Source of the DNA: Rubrobacter sp.
Lineage (GTDB): Bacteria > Actinomycetota > Rubrobacteria > Rubrobacterales > Rubrobacteraceae
Direction: 5' to 3'
Length of the DNA stretch: 9,545 nt
NCBI GenBank assembly: GCA_013695335.1
Contig: JACDAR010000040.1
Span: forward strand, 1-9,545
Shown: piece by piece, positions 1-6,891 of the stretch
Position numbering within the stretch: position 1 is the stretch's first letter
Layout: the number at the start of each line of letters is the position of its first letter
The notes under the pieces: generated by a model
Database searches by the model: none
The model's input: the letters and a program-made list of their open reading frames with translations, nothing else
What the model was told of the DNA's origin: nothing
Translations under genes and position numbers: made by a program

Positions 1-990
<990 letters not shown>

Positions 991-991
991 G

Positions 992-1019
992 ATAGCCTTC
1001 AGCGGTCAGCATTCAGCAA
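992..1019. repeat. Heptameric TCAGCNN tandem repeat (period 7)
   Basis: Immediately after the guaA stop there are three in-phase copies of TCAGCNN at 999-1005 (TCAGCGG), 1006-1012 (TCAGCAT) and 1013-1019 (TCAGCAA). A degenerate unit (ATAGCCT) precedes them at 992-998. Short heptamer tandem repeats in intergenic DNA are known from several bacterial groups, for example the STRR elements of cyanobacteria. Whether this one belongs to a dispersed family in this genome cannot be seen from one copy. Confidence 0.6.
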
Positions 1020-1058
1020 GAACGGCTCGACAGACAGCTTTGCTCGGATGGGTCGCGC

Positions 1059-1991
1059 GTGACGGCTATACACGTGGACACTGACATCGGCGGAGACACG
1101 GATGATCTGTGTGCCCTTACGATGCTCCTCGGGTGGTCGGGGGTGAACGTTGCAGGCGTGACAACATCTACCGAGGAGGGAGGTTTGCGGGCTGCGCTGG
1201 CCTCTTACGCCCTGCGCCTCGCGGGGCGGGAAGGCGTTCCCGTAGTGGCAGGGACGGAAGGCTCGCTCGGCGGCTACCGTGGTCCACACGACCTCGCAGA
1301 TCTCGACCGCTACTGGCCCGATCCGGTGAAGCCCGAACCCTCGCCTCCCGGCGCCGCGCTCGACCTCCTGGCCAGAAACGCCGAAGAGGGCGCCACTATA
1401 GTTGCCATCGGACCCTGGACCAACCTCGCGCTGCTCGAAGCCGCCCGGCCGGGTTTGCTCTCCTCCACCCGCGTGGTCGTCATGGGCGGCTGCGTCCGGC
1501 CACCGGGACCGGGACTCGTGTCGTTGACGCCAGACATGGACTACAACGTGCAGCAGGACATAGTCGCCGCCCGTCTCGTGTGGGAGCGGTGTGCGCCGGT
1601 CCTCGTACAGCGCCCGGTGTGCCTGGAGGCGGGCTTGCGCGAGGCGCATCTAACGAAGCTCCGGCAAGGCGGAAGGCTGGCGCGTCTCATCGCCCACCAG
1701 GGCGAGTTGCATGGGGCGGATTGGGACATGCGGAGTACGGGCCGTGAGCATCCGAACTTGCCAGACGATCTACTCAACTTCCACTACGATCCGCTCGCGT
1801 GCGCCGTGGCTGCGGGCTGGGATGGTGCGTTGGTGGAGGAGCTCGAACTAGTGGCTCGCCAGGACGATGGCTTGCTCGGGTTCGACGCAGAGCCCGGTGG
1901 AAGGAAAACCCAAGTCGTCACCGTCATTGACGGCCTCCGTTTCGAGGAGGAGTGGTTGCGGGCGGTAGCGTCAGTGGGGTTGGAGGACTAA
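1059..1991 (+). CDS. Nucleoside hydrolase (IunH family)
   Basis: Enzymes of this family hydrolyse the N-glycosidic bond of ribonucleosides to release a free base and ribose, using a bound calcium ion; they act in salvage or catabolism. The protein has 310 residues, the usual family length. The N-terminal calcium/ribose motif is DTDIGGDTDD (residues 7-16), a known longer variant of the classical DTDPGxDD. Other family segments are GPWTNLA (118-124), VVVMGG (139-144), DMDYN with the expected Asn at 163, and FHYDPLA (241-247), where Asp244 is the late calcium ligand. Start: GTG at 1059 with a weak GGATGGG about 6 bases upstream; no other usual in-frame start lies between it and guaA. Base specificity cannot be read from sequence. 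The EEP gene follows after 16 bases, suggesting one transcript. Confidence 0.9.
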   Translation: MTAIHVDTDIGGDTDDLCALTMLLGWSGVNVAGVTTSTEEGGLRAALASYALRLAGREGVPVVAGTEGSLGGYRGPHDLADLDRYWPDPVKPEPSPPGAALDLLARNAEEGATIVAIGPWTNLALLEAARPGLLSSTRVVVMGGCVRPPGPGLVSLTPDMDYNVQQDIVAARLVWERCAPVLVQRPVCLEAGLREAHLTKLRQGGRLARLIAHQGELHGADWDMRSTGREHPNLPDDLLNFHYDPLACAVAAGWDGALVEELELVARQDDGLLGFDAEPGGRKTQVVTVIDGLRFEEEWLRAVASVGLED

Positions 1992-2007
1992 GTGAGGGAA
2001 CATCCGC

Positions 2008-2826
2008 ATGGCTGCTGGTAGTTTAAAACTCATGTCCTTCAACGTGCGTGGCTCGCAGCACAAGGATGGCGAAAACGCCTGGGATCGGCGGGCTCCACTA
2101 AACGTTCGTACCATCGAGAAACATGCGCCGGATTTGATCGGCTTCCAGGAACATCAGGTCGGCAACCGGAAAGTCCACGACGCGGGGTTACGCGGCTACG
2201 AACGCATCTCGGGGCCGCGCTACGAAAACCGCGAGCCCAACGCCCACAATGCGATCTACTGGCGCCCAGACCGGCTGGAATTCGTCGAGAGGGGTGGATT
2301 CTGGCTCTCTGAGAAGCCTGATGAATACTCCAGATCCTGGGGCTCAAGCCACGTCCGATCCGCTAACTGGGCACGCTTTCGGATGTCATCCGGCACGGAG
2401 TTCGTGCATCTCAACACGCACCTCGACCACATAAGCGGCAGGGCGCGCCAGGAGGGTGCGAAGTTCATCTTGCGCCGCCTGGGTAGGCTTGCCGAGGATC
2501 TTCCGGTCGTCCTCACCGGCGACTTCAACTGCAATCCCGGCTCGAAGACCTATCGGATATTCGCCGATGCGGGGTTCGGTGACGCCCACCTCATCGCTGG
2601 CAACGGGCCGATCAATACCTTCCACCGTTTTCGGGGTGAGGGGTTTCGTCCGAAGGCCGGGCGCGAGGCGAGGATAGATTGGATCCTGGTTCGCAACGCG
2701 TCGCAAAACGGCGTGTGGACCGTCGAGTCGTGCGAGGTCGTGCGCGACGCAGAGCCGCCCGTTTACCCAAGCGATCATTATCCAGTTCTGGCTAACCTTT
2801 CCCTGAAAGACCAGGCAAACAAATAG
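2008..2826 (+). CDS. Endonuclease/exonuclease/phosphatase (EEP) family hydrolase
   Basis: EEP-fold enzymes are metal-dependent phosphodiesterases or phosphatases (DNase I, exonuclease III, sphingomyelinase, inositol phosphatases). The 272-residue protein carries the whole catalytic set in order: SFNVRG with Asn12, GFQEH with Glu48 (metal), NTHLDH with His138, TGDFN with Asp172 and Asn174, RIDWI with Asp224, and PSDHYPV with Asp256-His257. Length and motif spacing fit small stand-alone bacterial members. No signal peptide or membrane segment is visible, so it is probably cytoplasmic. GAGGGA at 1994-1999 lies about 8 bases before the ATG. Close spacing to the nucleoside hydrolase suggests co-transcription and perhaps a role on a phosphorylated nucleotide or sugar compound, but the substrate is unknown. 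Fold and catalytic activity are secure; the precise reaction is not. Confidence 0.9.
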   Translation: MAAGSLKLMSFNVRGSQHKDGENAWDRRAPLNVRTIEKHAPDLIGFQEHQVGNRKVHDAGLRGYERISGPRYENREPNAHNAIYWRPDRLEFVERGGFWLSEKPDEYSRSWGSSHVRSANWARFRMSSGTEFVHLNTHLDHISGRARQEGAKFILRRLGRLAEDLPVVLTGDFNCNPGSKTYRIFADAGFGDAHLIAGNGPINTFHRFRGEGFRPKAGREARIDWILVRNASQNGVWTVESCEVVRDAEPPVYPSDHYPVLANLSLKDQANK

Positions 2827-2841
2827 CGCGAGCCGGATAGT

Positions 2842-2863
2842 GGCCGGAGGCCGGGTCTCACCC
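2842..2863 (+). terminator. Possible weak terminator: two adjacent GC mini-hairpins
   Basis: Just past the EEP stop lie GGCC-GGA-GGCC (2842-2852) and, directly abutting it, GGGT-CTC-ACCC (2853-2863). Each is a 4-bp stem with a 3-base loop. No T-run follows. They could form a poor intrinsic terminator of the U-less kind proposed for high-GC bacteria, or be chance in GC-rich DNA. Confidence 0.25.
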
Positions 2864-2869
2864 CAGTCC

Positions 2870-2913
2870 GTTTAACCTGGATTTAACCCCGAGTTTACAA
2901 AAGTGAAACTAAA
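2870..2913 (+). promoter_or_regulatory. Pho box: 11-bp direct repeats, presumed PhoP binding site
   Basis: Four contiguous 11-bp units are visible: GTTTAACCTGG (2870), ATTTAACCCCG (2881), AGTTTACAAAA (2892) and a degenerate GTGAAACTAAA (2903). The core TTTAACC is identical in the first two. PhoP/PhoB-type regulators bind head-to-tail repeats with an 11-bp period (TTAACA-like in Bacillus, GTTCACC-like in Streptomyces). The array ends 17 bases before a -10-like hexamer and covers the -35 position, as expected for PhoP activation of pstS under phosphate limitation. Confidence 0.75.
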
Positions 2914-2930
2914 GGTTCTCCGCCGTACCC

Positions 2931-2936
2931 TATCAT
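2931..2936 (+). promoter_or_regulatory. -10 element of the pst operon promoter
   Basis: TATCAT matches TATAAT at five of six positions. No good -35 is present 17 bases upstream (ACTAAA); instead the fourth Pho-box unit occupies that region, which fits an activator-dependent promoter. Transcription would start near 2942-2944, giving a leader of about 50 bases before the TTG start at 2992. Confidence 0.5.
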
Positions 2937-2975
2937 CGTGCCCGGAACGTCGGATTACGATTCTGGTCATTTAGC

Positions 2976-2983
2976 GAAGGGAG
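2976..2983 (+). promoter_or_regulatory. Ribosome binding site that fixes the pstS start
   Basis: GAAGGGAG lies 8 bases before TTG 2992. The earlier in-frame GTG at 2938 has no such site and lies at or before the predicted transcription start. Confidence 0.7.
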
Positions 2984-2991
2984 CCTACGGG

Positions 2992-3990
2992 TTGAGAAAG
3001 AGTTTGCGTTCAAGGTTGTTGGTGGGGGCAGTTGCCTCTGCGCTAGCCCTGACCCTGACCGCCTGTGGCGGCAGCAGCGGCGGCGGTGGCGGTGGAAGCG
3101 CCAGTGGCGGCGGACAGGCTGCTTCCGGTGAGATCTCCATCGAAGGGTCGAGCACGGTTCAGCCCATCACCCAGGCGGCGGCGGAGTTGTTCTCCCAGGA
3201 GAACCCTGACGCGAAGATCTCGGTCGGCGGGGCTGGGACCAGCGACGGTTTCGAGGCTTTCTGCAAGGGCGACACGCAGATATCCGACGCTTCGCGCCCG
3301 ATAGACGCGGCGGAAGAGGTTCCTATCTGCAAGAAGAACGGGATCGAGTACATCGAACTCGAGATCGCCTACGACGGCATCTCCGTGGTGGTCAACAAGC
3401 AGAACAGTTTCGCCACGGACGTGACGAGCGCGGAGCTCAAGAAGCTCTGGGAGCCGTCCGCCGAGGGCAAGGTAACCAAGTGGAGCCAGGTGCGCCCTAG
3501 CTGGCCGGATCAGAACGTAGACCTCTACGGCCCTGGTACGGAGTCTGGCACGTACGAGTTCTTCAACGAGACCATCATCCAGAACGAGGAGAAGGTCAGC
3601 CGGACGGACTACGAGGCCAGCGAGGACGACAACGTGCTCGTGCAGGGCGTCTCGGGCGATAAGGACGCCCTCGGATACTTTGGATATTCCTACTACCAGA
3701 ACAACACCGATACCCTCAGGGCCCTCAAGGTGGACGGCATGCTCCCGACCGAGGACAGCATCCGCTCAGGCGACTACGTCCTCTCGCGCCCGCTGTTCGT
3801 CTACGTCAACGCCAAGGACCTGGAGAGCAACGCGACCGTCAAGTCCTTCATGGACTTCTACGTAGCCAAGGAGAACCTCGACCGTCTGGTCAATGCAGCG
3901 AAGTACATAACCCTACCGGCAGACATTGAGGCCAAGACCCGCAGCACCTACGAGGACCGCAAGACCGGTTCTGCGGCAAACGCTGAATAA
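2992..3990 (+). CDS. pstS: Phosphate ABC transporter, phosphate-binding lipoprotein PstS
   Basis: PstS is the extracytoplasmic phosphate receptor that delivers phosphate to PstC/PstA. Starting at TTG 2992, the 332-residue product opens with a lipoprotein signal: basic RKSLRSR, a hydrophobic run and lipobox LTAC, with Cys25 as the lipidation site. A flexible Gly/Ser linker follows (26-41). The binding domain shows GSSTV (52-56), GGAGTSDGFEAF and ISDASRPI (79-104), and GPGTESGTYEFF (180-191), all typical phosphate-contact loops. Two cysteines at 91 and 113 are placed to form a disulfide. The longer frame from GTG 2938 would add 18 residues ahead of the signal peptide, lacks a ribosome site and would begin before the predicted mRNA start, so I reject it. 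First gene of the pst operon, behind a Pho box. Confidence 0.96.
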   Translation: MRKSLRSRLLVGAVASALALTLTACGGSSGGGGGGSASGGGQAASGEISIEGSSTVQPITQAAAELFSQENPDAKISVGGAGTSDGFEAFCKGDTQISDASRPIDAAEEVPICKKNGIEYIELEIAYDGISVVVNKQNSFATDVTSAELKKLWEPSAEGKVTKWSQVRPSWPDQNVDLYGPGTESGTYEFFNETIIQNEEKVSRTDYEASEDDNVLVQGVSGDKDALGYFGYSYYQNNTDTLRALKVDGMLPTEDSIRSGDYVLSRPLFVYVNAKDLESNATVKSFMDFYVAKENLDRLVNAAKYITLPADIEAKTRSTYEDRKTGSAANAE

Positions 3991-4039
3991 CGCATGGTAT
4001 CGTGAGGTAGTTTGTACACTGCGGGATGAGCTTGTAGCA

Positions 4040-4067
4040 TTGGGGCTGGGAAATCTACCGGCCCCAA
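4040..4067 (+). promoter_or_regulatory. Intercistronic hairpin between pstS and pstC
   Basis: TTGGGGCTGG (4040-4049) pairs with CCGGCCCCAA (4058-4067) through ten base pairs, one of them a U-G wobble, around an 8-base loop. What follows (CTCCCTTTCT) is pyrimidine-rich but not a clean T-run. It may partly terminate transcription or protect the pstS message from 3' decay; either would make PstS more abundant than the membrane components. Structure seen, function inferred. Confidence 0.6.
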
Positions 4068-4094
4068 CTCCCTTTCTGGAGACGAAGCAGCTAT

Positions 4095-4100
4095 GGAGGT
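4095..4100 (+). promoter_or_regulatory. Ribosome binding site for pstC
   Basis: A full GGAGGT lies 9 bases before TTG 4110. It supports that start over the internal ATGs at 4179 and 4191, although see the finding on the second reading frame that starts at ATG 4127. Confidence 0.55.
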
Positions 4101-4109
4101 ATACGGAAG

Positions 4110-5042
4110 TTGGCGTTAGAGGCAGGATGGACGAGATCCGCGCCCGAGAACTGGCGACGGAACAGCAGGGCAAGGCAGATGAGGGAGACGATGATAAAGC
4201 TCGCGCTGACCGCGTGCGCCTACCTCTCCATATTGACGACGTTCGGGATCGTTCTCGTCCTTCTTTTCGAGACCATAGGGTTCTTCCGAAAAGAATCCAT
4301 AGTCGAGTTCCTGACATCCACCCGCTGGTCTCCGACCACTGGAAGTTTCGGCATCCTGCCGCTCGTCTACGGGACCCTTACGGCGACCATCATCGCCGTG
4401 ATCGTCGCGCTCCCGCTGGGTTTGCTAGCCGCCATCTACCTGAGCGAGTACGCTTCGAGGGGGCTCAGGCGTTGGCTCAAGCCCGCGCTCGAGATTCTCG
4501 CAGGGATTCCGACGGTCGTATACGGATACTTCGCCCTCACGTTCATAACGCCCTTTTTGAGGAGTCACCTTTTCCCTGACATCGGTTCGTTCAACGCGCT
4601 ATCCGCCGGACTCATCATGGGAGTCATGATCATCCCGACCGTAGCCTCGGTGAGCGAGGATGCCATCTTCGCCGTGCCGCAAAGCCTGAGGGAAGGCGCA
4701 TACGCGCTAGGCGCTACAAAGCGCGAGACGGCGACCAAGATCGTGGTTCCCGCCGCCCTGTCCGGCATAGTCGCTGCGGTCATACTGGGTATATCTAGGG
4801 CTATCGGGGAGACCATGATCGTTACCATCGCAATGGGGGCGCAGCCGATCTGGGGCGGAAGCCCGCTCGAAGGGATGCAGGCGATGACAGCGTACATAGT
4901 GCAGGTGGTTGGCGGTGAGACGCCGCGCGGCTCCGTGCAGTACCAGTCAATCTTCGCCGTTGGCTCCGCGCTCTTCGTAATGACGCTGACCCTCAACCTC
5001 ATCAGCTACTGGTTCGTCAGGCGTTTCAGGGAGGTCTACTGA
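4110..5042 (+). CDS. pstC: Phosphate ABC transporter permease PstC
   Basis: PstC and PstA together form the transmembrane path for phosphate. From TTG 4110 the product has 310 residues. About 27 polar residues precede the first membrane segment (31-54); further segments lie at about 82-112, 126-149, 162-181, 211-232 and 281-303, giving six. The conserved pre-EAA region is LEILAGIPTVVYGYFAL (128-144). The EAA loop that docks on the ATPase is EGAYALGATKRET (195-207), followed by SRAIGETM (229-236). The body of the gene is secure. The N-terminus is not: ATG 4127 in another frame encodes a plausible PstC-like tail, so there may be a frameshift near 4168-4170, or the start may be ATG 4179 or 4191. 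The stop TGA overlaps the pstA ATG by one base, implying translational coupling. Confidence 0.93.
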   Translation: MALEAGWTRSAPENWRRNSRARQMRETMIKLALTACAYLSILTTFGIVLVLLFETIGFFRKESIVEFLTSTRWSPTTGSFGILPLVYGTLTATIIAVIVALPLGLLAAIYLSEYASRGLRRWLKPALEILAGIPTVVYGYFALTFITPFLRSHLFPDIGSFNALSAGLIMGVMIIPTVASVSEDAIFAVPQSLREGAYALGATKRETATKIVVPAALSGIVAAVILGISRAIGETMIVTIAMGAQPIWGGSPLEGMQAMTAYIVQVVGGETPRGSVQYQSIFAVGSALFVMTLTLNLISYWFVRRFREVY

Positions 5043-5959
5043 TGGCGCAGGGTGGAACGAAGGTGAGGGAAGAGCGGGCGGGTCAGCCGAAGTCTACCTT
5101 CAAGACCCAGACAGGCACGCGCTACATGCTGGATCGCCTGTTTGCAATCCTTGTGACGCTCGCCACGCTGGTCGGGGTCGCGGTGCTTGCTGTGCTGCTG
5201 TTCGACGTGTTCAGGGATGGCGCCCCCAGGTTGAGCTGGCAGTTCATCACCAGCCCGCCGTCGCAGATCTTCCCGGAGACCGCAGGCATCATAAGGCCGC
5301 TCGTCGGGTCGCTTTGGCTGCTCGGGCTGACGGCTTTGATCTCGGTCCCGCTCGGCATCGGGGCCGCAACCTACCTCGAAGAGTACGCGGAGGACACGAT
5401 CTTCAACCGTATCACGGAGATCAACATCTCCAACCTCGCCGGGGTGCCATCGGTGATCTACGGTCTGCTAGGGCTTGGCATTTTCGTCAACCTGCTCGGC
5501 GGTCTGACCGGGGGACAGAGCGCCGTCACCGGAGCCCTCACCCTCAGCCTGCTCATCCTGCCCGTGATCATAGTCTCCACCAGGGAGGCGCTCAGGTCCA
5601 TACCCAACGCGGTTCGCGAGGGTGGATACGCGCTCGGGGCCACGAGGTGGGAGATCATCCGCAGCCACCTGATTCCGATGGCGCTTCCGGGCGCCCTGAC
5701 TGGAACGATCCTGGCGCTCTCGCGGGCCATCGGGGAGGCGGCGCCGCTGCTGGTAGTCGGGGCTTCGGCGTACCTGACCTACAATACCACCAACCCGTTC
5801 GAGAGGTACATGGCGCTCCCCATACAGATTTACGATTGGATCGGCCGTCCGCAGGATGAGTTCAGGGTGCTCGCGGCTGCGGCTATAATCGTGATCATGG
5901 TCGTACTGCTTTTGGCAAACTCCATAGCCATAGTGCTTCGTAACAGGTTCCAGAAATAG
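5042..5959 (+). CDS. pstA: Phosphate ABC transporter permease PstA
   Basis: PstA is the partner of PstC in the phosphate channel. The 305-residue protein starts with a polar tail of about 30 residues and has membrane segments at about 33-55, 85-112, 133-155, 161-180, 209-229 and 276-299. Family signatures are NLAGVPSVIYGLLGLG (131-146), the EAA loop EGGYALGATRWEII (193-206), and LSRAIGEAAPLLVVGA (226-241). The ATG overlaps the pstC stop by one base (TGATG), and AGGGAGGT at 5028-5035 lies 6 bases upstream, so the start is well supported. PstC and PstA share the EAA architecture but differ clearly in the post-EAA helix (GETM versus GEAAPL), which is the usual way to tell them apart. Length matches the family. 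Confidence 0.96.
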   Translation: MAQGGTKVREERAGQPKSTFKTQTGTRYMLDRLFAILVTLATLVGVAVLAVLLFDVFRDGAPRLSWQFITSPPSQIFPETAGIIRPLVGSLWLLGLTALISVPLGIGAATYLEEYAEDTIFNRITEINISNLAGVPSVIYGLLGLGIFVNLLGGLTGGQSAVTGALTLSLLILPVIIVSTREALRSIPNAVREGGYALGATRWEIIRSHLIPMALPGALTGTILALSRAIGEAAPLLVVGASAYLTYNTTNPFERYMALPIQIYDWIGRPQDEFRVLAAAAIIVIMVVLLLANSIAIVLRNRFQK

Positions 5960-6051
5960 CCGTGGGCGACGTTCAGCCCAGCCCAGGAGACCCGGAGGAG
6001 AACAGAGACCCAGTGGATTCCGAAAAGAAGACGAGAGAGGGTAACCCCACC

Positions 6052-6876
6052 ATGCGCCCCGTCCCAGAGACCCAGAATCAGGACTCGAAGTCCGCACGGG
6101 AAGACCTGGGCGGTATGGGTATGTCGGTCAGCGATCTGAACGCCTACTACGGTTCGTTCAAGGCAGTTACCGACGTGAGCATGGAGATCCAGGCAAACAA
6201 GGTGACGGCCCTGATCGGGCCTTCAGGCTGCGGCAAGAGCACGTACATCCGGTGCCTGAACAGGATGCACGAGGTGATCTCCGGCGCATACGCGCAGGGC
6301 CGCGTGACGCTCGGTGAACAGGACATCTACGCCAAAGACGCGGACCCCGTGATCATCCGCCGCCGCGTCGGTATGGTTTTCCAGAAGCCTAACCCGTTCT
6401 CCAAGTCCATATACGATAACGTGGCGTGGGGCGCGAAGATCAACGGTTTCAGGGGCAACATGGACGAGCTGGTTGAGCGTTCTCTGAGGCAGGCAGCGCT
6501 CTGGGACGAGGTGAAGGATCGCCTGAAGGAGAGCGGCTTCGGCCTCTCCGGCGGTCAGCAGCAACGTCTGTGTATCGCCAGGACGCTGGCCGTCGAGCCC
6601 GAAGTCATCCTGATGGACGAACCCGCATCCGCGCTCGACCCTGTATCGACCCAGAAGATCGAAGACACGATGGATGACCTGAAGAAGAGTTATACGGTGG
6701 TCATCGTCACCCACAACATGCAGCAGGCCGCCCGCATCTCTGACTACACGGGCTTTTTCTACATAGAGAACCAGGGAGACCCGGGCCAGCTTTGGGAGTT
6801 CGACGAGACGGAGAAGATGTTCTCCAACCCCGAGCGCAAGGAGACTGAGGACTACGTGACGGGCCGGTTCGGCTAG
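6052..6876 (+). CDS. pstB: Phosphate ABC transporter ATP-binding protein PstB
   Basis: PstB is the cytoplasmic ATPase that powers phosphate import. From ATG 6052 (274 residues) it has Walker A GPSGCGKST (56-64), the Q-loop FQKPNPFSKSIYDNVAWG (110-127), signature LSGGQQQRLCIARTLA (165-180), Walker B VILMDE (185-190), D-loop SALDP (193-197) and switch His221 in THNMQQAARISD. The ERKETEDYVTGRFG end is typical of PstB. The start is uncertain. GTG 5962, two bases after the pstA stop, would give 304 residues with a long acidic, proline-rich tail and has only a weak ribosome site. ATG 6052 has AGAGAGGG about 10 bases upstream. ATG 6115 or 6121 would give the common length of about 253 residues. Confidence 0.95.
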   Translation: MRPVPETQNQDSKSAREDLGGMGMSVSDLNAYYGSFKAVTDVSMEIQANKVTALIGPSGCGKSTYIRCLNRMHEVISGAYAQGRVTLGEQDIYAKDADPVIIRRRVGMVFQKPNPFSKSIYDNVAWGAKINGFRGNMDELVERSLRQAALWDEVKDRLKESGFGLSGGQQQRLCIARTLAVEPEVILMDEPASALDPVSTQKIEDTMDDLKKSYTVVIVTHNMQQAARISDYTGFFYIENQGDPGQLWEFDETEKMFSNPERKETEDYVTGRFG

Positions 6877-6891
6877 AGAGTTGGGTTAGGG

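Noticed and set aside
1048..1062. Four-codon mini-ORF (ATG GGT CGC GCG TGA) whose stop overlaps the nucleoside hydrolase GTG as GTGA
   Set aside because: The overlap resembles translational coupling, but so short a frame is expected by chance and has no ribosome site of its own.
999..1649. Long minus-strand open frame (216 codons) opposite the nucleoside hydrolase
   Set aside because: It lies antisense to a gene with clear family motifs, has no recognisable domain, and such frames are common opposite GC-rich genes.
1109..1747. 212-codon plus-strand frame inside the nucleoside hydrolase gene
   Set aside because: The product is Arg/Pro/Gly-rich low-complexity sequence, typical of an off-frame reading of GC-rich DNA.
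5314..5859. 181-codon frame inside pstA
   Set aside because: It is wholly contained in a well-supported permease gene, and its product is Arg/His/Gly-rich with no motif.
5468..6097. Minus-strand open frame (209 codons) across the pstA end and pstB start
   Set aside because: Antisense to two confident genes, with no recognisable domain and no ribosome site noted; a shadow frame.
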